The notes beneath the pieces were generated by a model, which was not told the origin of the DNA, searched no databases, and worked only from the letters and a program-made list of their open reading frames with translations. A stretch of 64,000 bases of DNA from Arthrobacter sp. OVS8 (GTDB lineage: Bacteria > Actinomycetota > Actinomycetes > Actinomycetales > Micrococcaceae): NCBI GenBank assembly GCA_028370155.1, contig CP116670.1, positions 2,852,001 through 2,916,000 on the forward strand. Reading direction: 5' to 3'. Made by a program: the position numbers and the translations under genes. Position 1 is the stretch's first letter. Each line of letters starts with the position of its first letter. Of this stretch, positions 28,832 through 37,860 are shown piece after piece.

Positions 28832-29410
28832 TCAGTCCTCGAGCAGGGCGATGAATTCCCGGGCCTGTTTGATGGAAATGTCCGAGTGGCGGGTCAGGGT
28901 CTCGGCCGCCGCTTCGGTGTCGCCGCTTCTGGCGAGCGTGCGGATCCTGCCGTAGATCTCATCGTTGAGCATGTTGCTGCTGACTTCGCGGGTCACATCG
29001 CCTTTGCTGGCGATCGCCCGGTAGCGGTACGCGAACCGCTGCGGCGCGTCGTCGTCGTCCTCAACGGGCGCCGGCTCGGCGGCCTCGGGCCGGAAGGGCT
29101 GCGGGTGGGCCGCCAGGGCCCCCACGGCGTCACGGGAGGCCCTCAGGCCGTCGCCTGTGGCCTCTAAGTACAGTTTGATGGCGGCCATGGCCTGCCCTTG
29201 GGCGATCAGTGCGTAGAGGCGCCGGTGCTGCTCCTGGTTGAGCTTGGCCGCGGAGGTCCGGGCAAGCTCAACTGGATCGTTGCCGGGCTCAGGGGCCGCT
29301 TCCGGCCGGGTCCGGGTCCGGGAGCCGCGGTGGCCGAGGGCGCGGGCACCCACAAGGACGCCGGCAGCGACGAGCGCCAGAATAAGGAGGGGGACAAGCA
29401 GGGATTCCAT
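28832..29410 (-). CDS. Membrane-anchored protein with L7/L12-like helical segments (first of a pair)
   Basis: 192 residues, intact. One N-terminal membrane helix (LLVPLLILALVAAGVLVGAR) is followed by a cytoplasmic part. Residues about 55-95 (LYALIAQGQAMAAIKLYLEATG then LRASRDAVGAL) resemble the C-terminal domain of ribosomal bL12, whose core is IK..R..TGL.L..AK..V. A second related stretch ends the protein (DISIKQAREFIALLED). It starts 4 bases after the stop of a smaller protein built the same way. Function unknown. Confidence 0.75.
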   Translation of the reverse strand: MESLLVPLLILALVAAGVLVGARALGHRGSRTRTRPEAAPEPGNDPVELARTSAAKLNQEQHRRLYALIAQGQAMAAIKLYLEATGDGLRASRDAVGALAAHPQPFRPEAAEPAPVEDDDDAPQRFAYRYRAIASKGDVTREVSSNMLNDEIYGRIRTLARSGDTEAAAETLTRHSDISIKQAREFIALLED

Positions 29411-29414
29411 GAAA

Positions 29415-29882
29415 CTACAGCCGATCTACAAAATTCTTAGCGGTCAAAAGATCTGAATGGGTTGCCTGCCGCAACAGTTTGATGGCCTGGAGCTTCTTGC
29501 CGTTCCGGGCCAGCGACTGGAGTTGCAGGGCAAACTGGGGATTGAGCTGGCCTCCCGGCAGAACGGGGCCCTGGTAGCCGGGATGCCCGACGGCGGGCGC
29601 GGATCCCGTCTGGGCACGCAGCGCCTGACGGGCGTGGTCTGCCTGCTGTGACTGCTGCTGTTCGTTCTGGCTGGGCCGGGTCACGGCATCCACGCGGGCG
29701 CGGGCGGCGGTGGCTGCCTGGACCTGGGCGGCGTAATGGGCCTGCGACCGGACCGCCAGTTCGTGCTGGTAGCGTTCCGCATCGGACATGCCGAAGTCGC
29801 GCGGCCGGAGGGCCGTGGTAAATGCCCAAAGGACCGCCGCCAGGATAAGGGCAGGCAGTATGACCAGCAATACATCGCCCAT
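29415..29882 (-). CDS. Membrane-anchored protein with C-terminal L7/L12-like motif (second of a pair)
   Basis: 155 residues, intact. The N-terminal helix is VILPALILAAVLWAFTTAL. A Gln/Ala-rich, probably extended middle (residues 35-105) follows. The last 43 residues (QLQSLARNGKKLQAIKLL, RQATHSDLLTAKNFVDRL) match the bL12 C-terminal pattern closely. Upstream partner of the gene ending at 28832; the two overlap almost directly and should be one transcript. I know of no assigned function; they may dock to a ribosome- or GTPase-type partner at the membrane. Confidence 0.75.
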   Translation of the reverse strand: MGDVLLVILPALILAAVLWAFTTALRPRDFGMSDAERYQHELAVRSQAHYAAQVQAATAARARVDAVTRPSQNEQQQSQQADHARQALRAQTGSAPAVGHPGYQGPVLPGGQLNPQFALQLQSLARNGKKLQAIKLLRQATHSDLLTAKNFVDRL

Positions 29883-29907
29883 GTGAAGAGCTTATGCCAG
29901 ATCGCAG

Positions 29908-30236
29908 TTATCCACAGCACATTCTGCGATTGGCATACAGTACGCGGCCGGCAGCCGCGCTTCGCCGCCCACCCCGCCCATCCGGAGGAGCTTCGGTGAG
30001 GACCATCACTTAATGTGCATATTTCCGGTCATGTGTGGCCTCATATGCCACCCGGTATCCCCAGCTGCTCCACGTGGTCTGTGGATGAACGTTGGCGAAA
30101 ATTCTTTTGTGTCCACACGGTGAACGCGGTGTTTCCGCAGGTCAGGGCCTAATTACAGCTGCAACTATTTTTCTATCCACAGCTGTTCACACAGGCTGTG
30201 CACAAGCAGGGGGCAGTAGTGCACAGCTTATCCACA
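29908..30236. promoter_or_regulatory. DnaA-box cluster in the 658-base gap before dnaB
   Basis: Two perfect TTATCCACA boxes (29908-29916, 30228-30236) and two one-mismatch boxes (CTATCCACA 30173-30181; reverse TGTGGATGA 30080-30088) lie in the long gap 29883-30540. A 7-bp hairpin CCGGCCC-N5-GGGCCGG (30347-30365) follows in the dnaB leader. The gap has no gene I can support; the in-frame extension of dnaB upstream of 30541 is not protein-like. Confidence 0.65.
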
Positions 30237-30540
30237 GGGGTGGCGGCCGGTCGGGTTGGTGACTGCCGGATCGGGCGATAGCGTTGCTGGATATCGAGCC
30301 TTGGATACCGAAATCCGGTGCCGGCTGCACGACGCGTTCTTTCAAACCGGCCCCTTCAGGGCCGGACCCCGGGCTGTGGAAAACCGGCAGAGCCGGAGGG
30401 CGGCAAAGTGTCGGAGCCGGCTGATACTACTTAACCGTCGGGCCCACGCCGGCGTCGATGCTGCCGGGCACCAAGGCCCGGAAGACACCCGTCGTCGGCG
30501 CACGGATTTTCGCCGCGGCACACAATGGAGGACGGCAGTT

Positions 30541-31922
30541 TTGTCAGTTACGCATCTGGACTCAGTCGAGGGGACCCGGGGAGCCGAGGGCAGCCGTAAG
30601 CCGCCGCAGGACATTCCCGCCGAACAGTCCGTTTTGGGCGGCATGATGCTGTCCAAGGACGCCATTGCCGACGTCGTCGAGATCCTGCGGGGCGTCGACT
30701 TCTACCGTCCTGCGCACGAGACGATCTACGAAGCCATCATCGACCTCTACGGCCGCGGTGAACCTGCCGACGCTGTGACCGTGTCGGATGAACTGACCAA
30801 GCGGGGCGAGATCAACCGGGTCGGCGGCCCCGCCTACCTTCACGAGCTCATCCAGACCGTTCCCACGGCCGCCAACGCCGGCTACTACGCCGAAATCGTG
30901 GGTGAACGCGCTGTGCTGCGCCGCCTGGTCAATGCCGGCACCAAGATCGTCCAGCTCGGCTACGGCCAGGACGGCGAGGTTGAAGACCTGGTCAACCAGG
31001 CCCAGGCGGAGATTTATGCCGTGGCGGAGCGCCGCACCGCAGAGGACTACGTTGTCCTCAAGGACGTGATGGAGTCCACCGTGGACGAGATCGAAGCGTC
31101 CGGCCACCGGGAGGAGGGAATGACGGGCGTTCCCACCGGCTTCTACGAACTCGATGAGCTCACCCATGGCCTGCACCCCGGCCAGATGATCGTCATCGCC
31201 GCCCGCCCCGCCGTCGGTAAGTCCACCTTCGCCCTGGACTTCGCCCGCTCCGCGGCCATCAAGAACAACCTCGCCACCGTGATGTTCTCCCTGGAAATGG
31301 GCCGTAACGAGATTGCCATGCGCCTGCTGTCCGCCGAGGCCACGATCGGTCTCCAGGACCTGCGCAAGGGCACCATCAAGGACGAACAGTGGTCCAAGAT
31401 CGCCACCACGATGGGCCGGATGAATGAGGCGCCGCTGTTCATCGACGACAGCCCCAACATGTCCCTGATGGAAATCCGGGCCAAGTGCCGCCGCCTGAAG
31501 CAGCAGCATGACCTCAAGCTCGTCATTCTGGACTACCTCCAGCTGATGAGCTCCGGCAAAAGGTGGAGTCCCGCCAGCAGGAGGTCTCCGAGTTCTCCCG
31601 AGCGCTGAAGCTGCTGGCCAAGGAACTTCAGGTCCCCGTCATTGCCCTGTCGCAGCTGAACCGTGGCTCCGAGCAGCGCCAGGACAAGCGGCCCATGGTC
31701 TCGGACCTGCGTGAATCCGGTTCCATTGAGCAGGATGCCGACATGGTCATCCTGCTGCACCGCGAGGACGTCTATGACAAGGAATCGCCGCGTGCCGGTG
31801 AGGCGGACATCCTGATCGCCAAGCACCGCAACGGCCCCACGAAGGACATTGTGGTCGCCTTCCAGGGCCACTACTCGCGGTTCGCCAACATGGCAGCCGA
31901 CGCCGGGGGCGGCGGCTTCTAG
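30541..31922 (+). CDS. dnaB: Replicative DNA helicase DnaB (one frameshift)
   Basis: About 460 residues. The N-terminal primase-binding domain ([20 protein letters not shown]) and the RecA-type helicase core are present, with Walker [14 protein letters not shown], Walker [11 protein letters not shown], arginine-finger region [17 protein letters not shown] and [10 protein letters not shown]. One base is missing at about 31558-31562, joining MSSGK to [13 protein letters not shown]. Another essential gene with a frameshift. The start is TTG 30541, with GGAGG 12 bases upstream. Its TAG overlaps that of the convergent thioesterase. Confidence 0.95.
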
Positions 31923-32904
31923 CTGTCCCGGCCAGGCGCCGCCGGCCGCAACAGGTGGTTGGGCAGCCGGTTTCCCGGTGCCCGGCCCCGGATCTCCAGC
32001 AGTTCGCGGGCGTGGGCGTGCAGCCGCTTGTCCTCCTCGGACACCGGCACCCATTGCGGGATCGGGACGGACGTGCCGTGCTTATCGCGTGCCACCATGA
32101 CGGTGAGGCAGTAGGTGGTGAGCTCCAGCTCGCGTCCCTTCGGATCCCCGAGCGGACATGGACCGCGATGTGCATGCCCTTCGTCCCGGTGTAGACCAGC
32201 CGCGCTTCCACCTCCACCACGTGGCCGATCAGCAGCGGCCGGTAAAAGCGCACTCCGCCGGAAAAGACGGCCACCGTGTCCATCCCGCAGTAGCGCGAGG
32301 CGCAGACGTAGGCCGCTTCGTCGATCCATTTCATCACGATGCCGCCGTGCACCTTGCCGCCCCAGTTCACATCCGTGGGTGCGGCCACAAAGCGCAGGAC
32401 TACGTTCTCGGCGGTCCCGGCCTCGGTGTATTCCTGTCCGCTCATCGCCTGGACGATGTCCTCGCGGACTTTGATCCGCGCCAGCGCATGGTCGCGCTGT
32501 TCGATTTCGTCCGGCGTCACGGGTTCAAAGTGCGGTACCGGAGCCGGTTTGCCGTCCGCGCCCACGGCCACGAAGATCACCATGCACTGGCTGCGCATCG
32601 TGGCCGGGCCGCCCTTCGGATCGCCCGAGGACACCACGGTGCGGATGTGCATGGAGGACCGGCCCGTATAGACAATCGTCGCCTCGACTTCGACCATGTC
32701 CCCGCTGTTGACCGGATCCGCAAAGTGGATGTTCCCCACGTAGGCCGTCACGCAATAGGACTTGGCCCAGCCCACCGCCGCGGCATAGGCCGCCTTGTCC
32801 ACCCATTCGAGGACCGTGCCGGCATCGACCGAACCGCTGTGGCCGACGTCGGTGGGGGCTGCCAGGAAGCGCAGGGTCACGGAGTTGGCGGCGTTGTCAC
32901 TCAT
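31919..32904 (-). CDS. Acyl-CoA thioesterase with two hotdog domains (one frameshift)
   Basis: About 328 residues. Two tandem hotdog domains begin with similar text: [29 protein letters not shown] (residues 9-37) and [29 protein letters not shown] (about 170-200). Only short cores are quoted by family: [17 protein letters not shown] is the acyl-CoA hydrolase signature. It hydrolyses acyl-CoA to free acid and CoA. One G of GGGG is missing at 32146-32149. After repair the protein ends with a basic tail. Stop codons of this gene and dnaB overlap in CTAG (31919-31922). Confidence 0.88.
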
Positions 32905-33002
32905 GGTGAAAGTTTACTGACCGCCCGGGTTTGCGGCGCGGGCGGGGACATAAACGCGTACCGGAGCGCCATAAGCGGCATGCCGAACCCGGCAGGCACG
33001 AC

Positions 33003-33034
33003 GGCGGGCGGCCACCCGGAGGTGACCGCCCGCC
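33003..33034. terminator. Hairpin downstream of doxX
   Basis: GGCGGGCGGCCAC (33003-33015) pairs with GTGACCGCCCGCC (33022-33034), 12 of 13 positions, with a 6-base loop. It lies 32 bases beyond the stop of the minus-strand doxX gene. No T-tract follows; a GC hairpin terminator is common in actinobacteria. Confidence 0.6.
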
Positions 33035-33065
33035 GCCGTGCGCCGCGAGGCGCCGGGAAATCCCT

Positions 33066-33500
33066 TTAGGCGAGGACGCTCAGCTTGGAGTCACTGCGGC
33101 CGAAGAGGGCCCTGTCCACGGAGACCTTGCCCGCGCCGACGAAGGCCAGGGCCAGGGCGGCGGCAGCCAGGATCAGCACGAGTTCGTAGCCGCCCGTTGC
33201 GGCAAAGATGCCGGCCGGGGCGTGGACCAGGAACAGGGCGCCGAGCATGTTCACCGCGAGCAGGGCAGCGAACACGCGGGTGAGCACGCCGACGATCAGT
33301 GCGATGCCGCCGACGAGTTCGAGCGTGGCGATCACCGGGGCGGCGATGTTGGCGGCCGGCACGCCCATCTGCGCGAAGGAGGTCTGCGTGCCGGCAATCG
33401 TGAACTCATTGAATTTCTGCCAGCCGTGCGCGGCGAAAAGGAATCCCGTGACGATACGCAGGATCGTGCGGGCCGAGGTGGTAAGTGTGTGCTGGTTCAT
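33066..33500 (-). CDS. DoxX family membrane protein
   Basis: Intact, 144 residues, four membrane helices. The DoxX pattern is present: ILRIVTGFLFAAHGWQKF, LELVGGIALIVGVLTRV, AALLAVNMLGALFLVHAPAGIF (in parts) and a final helix LVLILAAAALALAFVG. Relatives take part in thiosulfate:quinone oxidation or in redox-stress complexes; the exact role here is unknown. A perfect palindrome upstream suggests control by a repressor. Confidence 0.9.
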   Translation of the reverse strand: MNQHTLTTSARTILRIVTGFLFAAHGWQKFNEFTIAGTQTSFAQMGVPAANIAAPVIATLELVGGIALIVGVLTRVFAALLAVNMLGALFLVHAPAGIFAATGGYELVLILAAAALALAFVGAGKVSVDRALFGRSDSKLSVLA

Positions 33501-33553
33501 GGGGGTGCCGTCCTGACGTAGGAAGAGTGGCAGCTGTACACCGCCACAGATTT

Positions 33554-33603
33554 ACTTGAAGATTCAAGTTCCAGTGTTCCGGTGCATACTTGAAAAGTCA
33601 ACT
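33554..33603. promoter_or_regulatory. Palindromic operator candidates upstream of doxX
   Basis: ACTTGAA-GA-TTCAAGT (33554-33569) has perfect 7-base arms. A second imperfect site ACTTGAAAAGTCAACT (33588-33603) shares the half-site ACTTGA. Both lie in the doxX/MATE intergenic gap. MarR-family repressors bind sites of this size and often control doxX genes; no such gene is in the window. Confidence 0.5.
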
Positions 33604-33647
33604 AATGCGAAGCCGTGCGACGCAGGCCGTGCCGTTAGGGTGGTGCC

Positions 33648-35002
33648 GTGACCGTTTCCGCCCCCACTCCCGCCACGCTCCCGTCTGCGGCAGGCCGCCG
33701 GCGGGAGATCCTGCGTCTCGCCGTGCCCGCGTTCGGTGCGCTGATCGCCGAACCGCTGTTCCTGCTCGCGGATGCGGCGATTGTCGGGCATCTCGGGGTC
33801 GCACAGCTCGCGGGTGTCGGGCTGGCATCGGCGGTGCTCCACACGGTGGTGGGCCTGATGGTGTTCCTCGCCTACTCCACCACTCCGGCCGTGGCGCGGG
33901 CGATCGGCAACGGCCAGCTGCCCAAGGCCCTCGCAGCCGGGCGGGACGGCGTGTGGCTGGCCCTGCTGCTCGGCGTGGTGCTGGCGACCGCCGGTTTCCT
34001 GGCCGCCGAACCACTCGTCGACCTCATGGGTGCCAGCGGCGAGGTGCGGGCCTTCGCCGTGGATTACCTGCGCTGGTCGATGCCCGGACTCGTCGCGATG
34101 CTGCTCATCTTCGCCGGCACCGGGTGCTGCGCGGCCTGCAGGACACGCGCACCCCGCTGCTGGTAGCGGCCTCCGGTTTCACGCTGAACGTCGCGCTGAA
34201 TCTCTTCCTGGTCTACGGGCTGCAGTGGTCCGTCGCCGGTTCGGCGATCGGCACCAGCATCGCCCAGTGGGCCATGGCCCTGGTCTACGTGGTGATGGTC
34301 GGGCGCAATGCCCGCCGCCACGGTGTGGCCCTGCTGCCGGATTGGCGCGGCATCCGGTCCCTGAGCAAAGTGGGCTCGTGGCTGATGCTGCGGACGCTCA
34401 GCCTGCGCATTGCGATTCTTGCCACAGTGGTGGTGGTCACGGCCCAGGGGCCGGTCAACCTGGCTGCCCACCAGCTCGCGATGACGATCTTTACATTCCT
34501 GGCGTTCGCCCTCGATGCCCTCGCGATTGCCGCCCAGGCGCTGATCGGCAAGGAACTCGGCGCCTCCCGCCCGTCCGGGGCACGGAAGCTCACCGGAACC
34601 ATGGTCCGCTGGGGCCTCGGCTTTGGTGCGATCACAGGACTCCTGCTGGCGGTCGCGGCACCGTGGGCGGGGCGGCTCTTCACATCCGACGCCGATGTCC
34701 AGGCTGCGCTCACGCTGGCATTGTGGGTGCTCGCGGCCGGACAGCCGCTTGCCGGCTATGTCTTTGTCCTCGACGGTGTGCTGATTGGTGCAGGGGATGC
34801 CAAGTACCTGGCGATTGCCGGCGTCGTGAACCTCGCGGCGTATCTGCCGCTGCTGCTGGCCGTCGGACAGTCAGGGGCCGGTGGCGGTGCGGGCCTGCTC
34901 TGGCTGTGGGCGGCGTTCTCCCTCGGCTATATGACGGCCCGGGCCGTCACGCTGGGCCTTCGCGCCCGGACGGACCGGTGGATGGTGCTCGGCTCGCACT
35001 GA
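33648..35002 (+). CDS. MATE-family efflux transporter, DinF-like (one frameshift)
   Basis: About 450 residues, 12 membrane helices in two MatE halves. The first half opens REILRLAVPAFGALIAEPLFLLADAAIVGHLG (core AEPLFLLADAAIVG). The joint after repair is LLIFAGTGVLRGLQDTRTPLLVAAS, the conserved MATE RG.QDT element. One G is missing at 34122-34124, so the gene appears as two frames. GTG 33648 start. DinF-type MATE proteins extrude cationic or oxidised compounds using ion gradients. Confidence 0.87.
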
Positions 35003-35044
35003 GTACCGGCGCGCACGCGTGCGGCTTCACACTAAACTGGACGG

Positions 35045-35638
35045 GTGACTCTCCACGCAGCCCCTGACGCCTCCGCCGCCCTGCCCGCCGCGGCGGATCT
35101 TTGGAAACCGGTGCTGGTCCGGGCCGCCGTCGCGCTCGGATTCGGCGCCGTGACCGTGTTCTGGGCGGCGCCATCCGCGGAGGGCATGGGCTGGGCCGGC
35201 GGCCTCTACCTGCTGGCCACCGGCGTGGTGCTGCTCTGGAGCGTGAACAGGACCGGCCTCCGGGCCGGGTCATCATCCAGCAAGATCCTTTCCGCCGCCG
35301 GCGCCGTACTGACCGGAACCGGCGCCGCCGTCGGCCTCCTTCCGAGCAGTCTGGTCTTCGGTGTGCTGGCAGCCGTCGGCCTCGGCCTCGCCGGCGCTGC
35401 AGAGCTCTACCTCGGCATCACGCACCGCGGCCGGTCCGTGCTTGCGCGTGACTGGATGGCCTCCGGCGCCGTCGCGCTGGGCACGGCGGTCTTGCTGCCG
35501 TTCTTCATCGACCTCGGTCCGCACGCGCTGCTTGGCGTCGCGGGCGGCGGCGCCATCATCAGCGGCGTCCTCTGGGCGCTGGCGGGACTGACCCTGCGGC
35601 ATGATGCGCGGGCCGATTCCGCGGAGGCCGTAAACTAG
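35045..35638 (+). CDS. Hypothetical six-helix membrane protein
   Basis: Intact, 197 residues, start GTG. Six hydrophobic segments are arranged in pairs separated by short charged loops (for example VLVRAAVALGFGAVTVFW, LYLLATGVVLLWSV, VFGVLAAVGLGLAGAAELY, GVAGGGAIISGVLWALAGL). The pattern resembles HdeD/DUF308-like proteins, but I cannot name a family with confidence. It is 43 bases after the MATE gene and could be cotranscribed. Confidence 0.75.
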   Translation: MTLHAAPDASAALPAAADLWKPVLVRAAVALGFGAVTVFWAAPSAEGMGWAGGLYLLATGVVLLWSVNRTGLRAGSSSSKILSAAGAVLTGTGAAVGLLPSSLVFGVLAAVGLGLAGAAELYLGITHRGRSVLARDWMASGAVALGTAVLLPFFIDLGPHALLGVAGGGAIISGVLWALAGLTLRHDARADSAEAVN

Positions 35639-35722
35639 TAGCGACAGGTTCTACCTTGCGTAGAACGATTGCGGGATCACAACGGCCACGCCTGGCGGCG
35701 TCGGCTGCAGGAGGAAAGCACC

Positions 35723-36099
35723 TTGGCACAGCAGAAATCTGGAGAACCGCGCAACCTGCGGACCTCGGTCAAGGGCCCGCTGATGTTCTCCGCTTTCTGG
35801 GCTGTGGTGGCATTCGTTGCCACCCTCATTTTCGCGTCGGGCGGCACGGCTAAGACGCCCCGCTTCGATCTGGCCTTTATCGCCGCGGGCATCGCTTTTA
35901 TCGTGATCCTGGTGGTACTCGCCATGCTGTCGATGGGCCACAAGCCCAACGCTGAACATCTCGGCAAGGGCTCCGGCGTCAACCTGAGCTCGCGGAACTC
36001 CGGCCACGGCGGCCACCCGGCCCGTTCCCGGCCGGAAACCGGCGGTCCGGCCACCCGGCCGGAAGCCGGCGGCCCGGACACCCCGGCGACCGCAGCTAG
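35723..36099 (+). CDS. Small membrane protein with Pro/Gly-rich tail (one frameshift at the end)
   Basis: About 125 residues. TTG 35723 has GGAGGAAAG upstream. Two membrane helices (LMFSAFWAVVAFVATLIFA and LAFIAAGIAFIVILVVLAM) precede a hydrophilic C-terminus rich in Gly, Pro, Arg (PETGGPATRPEAGGPD). The frame runs on far past the natural end because one C is missing at about 36091-36093; repair gives TAG at 36097-36099. No recognised family. Confidence 0.65.
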
Positions 36100-36109
36100 A
36101 ACCTGCCGC

Positions 36110-36651
36110 TCAGGACGCGGCTTTCCGTGCCCGGTACGCTGCCACGTGGGCGCGGTTGGCGCAGTTGCCGGTGTCGCAGTAGCGCTTGGAACGGTTCCGG
36201 CTGAGGTCCAGCACGACGGCGTCGCAGTCGTCCGCAGCGCACACCAGCATGCGGTCCATCTCCTTGCTGCGGATGACGTCCACCAGGGCCATCGCCGCCT
36301 CGGTGCTCATCCGGTCCGCCAGCGGAGCTTCCGGCGTGGTGGCGTGCAGATGCCAGTCCCACTGATCGTGCTTGACCAGCTGGGGAGGGCCCGCGCCTGC
36401 CTCAGCAGCCTGTTCACTGTGTCCACCGCGGCGGATTCGTCCGCGAGCCACAGGGCTGCGAGTTCCGCGCGTAGACGGTGCACGCTGGCCAGCTCGGCCG
36501 CGTCCCGGGTCCGCGAGCCGGTGAACCCCTCCGCTTCGAGGAACCGGTCCAGGTCCTGCTCCGTGGCGAGCTGTTCGTCCCCGTTGGCCGCGGAGTTGAT
36601 CAGGTTGACCACGGACCGCAGGGCCACCTCTGTGTCAGGGGCAAAAAGCAT
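36110..36651 (-). CDS. CGNR zinc-finger / ABATE-domain regulator (one frameshift)
   Basis: About 180 residues. The N-terminal ABATE-like helical domain (VALRSVVNLINSAANG, LHRLRAELAALW-type helices) is followed by the CGNR zinc finger at the C-terminus, RYCDTGNCANRAHVAAYRAR, where CANR stands for CGNR. One G is missing near 36382-36392. It is divergent from an EamA exporter with a palindromic intergenic region, and CGNR proteins are thought to be stress-linked transcription regulators, so it probably controls that exporter. Confidence 0.83.
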
Positions 36652-36680
36652 CTTGACTCCTTACGTCGGCGTGGCGTACT

Positions 36681-36713
36681 GTCATGACCATAACCATACT
36701 TTACTCCTGACAG
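36681..36713. promoter_or_regulatory. Repeats in the CGNR/EamA divergent promoter
   Basis: GTCATGAC (36681-36688) is a perfect palindrome. ACCATA occurs twice in tandem (36687-36698). CTGTCA (36679-36684) and TGACAG (36708-36713) are an inverted pair. All are inside the 72-base divergent region. They may include the binding site of the CGNR regulator. Confidence 0.35.
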
Positions 36714-36723
36714 GAGGCAGCCC

Positions 36724-37791
36724 GTGTCTGCCGCACGCCGTACCGCCGAAGCCCCGGCCAAGATCGCTTCCGGAATGCACACCCCGGAAAACGCGGTCCC
36801 GGCAAGCCCGGCGCGGCACCCGGTTTTCTGGCGTCCGGCCTCGGGGTTGCCCTGTTTTCCTCGGCCGTGTTCGGCCTCTCCGGGTCCTTTGCCAAGGCGC
36901 TGCTGGAGACCGGCTGGACCCCGGGGCGGCCGTCACCGCCCGCCTCACCGGCGCCGCGCTTATCCTCGCGGTTCCCGCCATTCCGGCACTGCGGGGGCGC
37001 TGGCACCAGCTCAGGGACAACTGGCTCACGGTTCTGCTCTTCGGCTTCATCGGGGTCGCGGCCTGCCAGCTGTTCTATTTCAACGCCGTGGCCCGGCTGT
37101 CGGTAGGGGTGGCCCTGCTTCTGGAATATCTCGCTCCGGTGCTCATCGTGCTGTGGCTCTGGGCCGCCAGCCGCCGGCGCCCGCGGCCCTGACAATCGCC
37201 GGAACTCTGCTGTCCCTCGGCGGACTGGTCCTGGTCCTGGACCTCACGGGAGCCGTGAAGATCGACTTTATCGGTGTGCTGTGGGGGATCGCGGCCGCAG
37301 TCTGCCTGGCCATCTATTTCTTCATCACGGCCAAGGAAAACGACACCCTCCCGCCGATCGTCCTTGCCTCCGGCGGGCTGATGGTGGGCGCCGTCACCAT
37401 GTGGCTCGCCGCCGCGACCGGCCTGCTGCCGATGGCCTTCAGCACCGCCGACACCCGCCTGGGTCCCTGGGTCACCCCCTGGTGGGTGGCCCTGGGCGGA
37501 CTGGTGCTGCTGGCCACCGTGCTGGCCTACGTCTCGGGGATTGTGGCTGCGCGGGCCCTCGGTTCCAAGGTGGCGTCCTTTGTCTCGCTGACCGAAGTGC
37601 TGTTCGCCGTTATCTGGGCGTGGCTGCTGCTGGGTGAACTGCCCGGACCCATCCAGCTTCTGGGCGGGCTGCTGATTGTCGGCGGCGTTGTGCTGGTTCG
37701 GCTGGACGAGCTCCGGACGCGGACCGGCGCCGGTGCGGACGCGGTGCCGTCAGCGCTCGACCATGCGAACGACGTCGAACCCGTGCCGTAA
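36724..37791 (+). CDS. EamA/RhaT-type exporter (three frameshifts that cancel)
   Basis: About 356 residues, 10 membrane helices, drug/metabolite transporter superfamily. Text in order after repair: FLASGLGVALFSSAVFGLSG, FAKALLETGWTPGAAVTARL, LLFGFIGVAACQLFYFNAVA, LEYLAPVLIVLWLW, then WGIAAAVCLAIYFFITAKE and LTEVLFAVIWAWLLLGEL. Homologues export threonine/homoserine or related metabolites (RhtA-like). Bases are missing at about 36823, 36924 and 37180. Because three losses cancel, one frame runs open from end to end although the N-terminal part is wrong. GTG 36724 has AGGAGG upstream. Confidence 0.85.
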   Translation: MSAARRTAEAPAKIASGMHTPENAVPASPARHPVFWRPASGLPCFPRPCSASPGPLPRRCWRPAGPRGGRHRPPHRRRAYPRGSRHSGTAGALAPAQGQLAHGSALRLHRGRGLPAVLFQRRGPAVGRGGPASGISRSGAHRAVALGRQPPAPAALTIAGTLLSLGGLVLVLDLTGAVKIDFIGVLWGIAAAVCLAIYFFITAKENDTLPPIVLASGGLMVGAVTMWLAAATGLLPMAFSTADTRLGPWVTPWWVALGGLVLLATVLAYVSGIVAARALGSKVASFVSLTEVLFAVIWAWLLLGELPGPIQLLGGLLIVGGVVLVRLDELRTRTGAGADAVPSALDHANDVEPVP

Positions 37792-37805
37792 AGGGAGCTG
37801 ACACA

Positions 37806-37839
37806 AACCGGCCCGGACGCTGCTGCGTCCGGGCCGGTT
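37806..37839. terminator. Perfect 15-bp bidirectional terminator
   Basis: AACCGGCCCGGACGC (37806-37820) and GCGTCCGGGCCGGTT (37825-37839) form a perfect stem with tetraloop TGCT. It separates the EamA gene (plus) from the WXG100 gene (minus) and can stop both. Confidence 0.88.
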
Positions 37840-37860
37840 CGGTGTCTGCGGGTTTCCTGC

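Noticed and set aside
30256..30540. N-terminal extension of DnaB
   Set aside because: Composition is not protein-like, and the conserved start with a good ribosome-binding site is TTG 30541.
29883..30540. Chromosomal origin
   Set aside because: DnaA boxes are present but dnaA and dnaN are not adjacent and there is no long AT-rich unwinding region. A regulatory cluster before dnaB is more likely.
35669..37192. 507-codon plus-strand frame
   Set aside because: It joins a small membrane protein, the antisense of a CGNR gene and part of the EamA exporter because of missing bases. Not a real protein.
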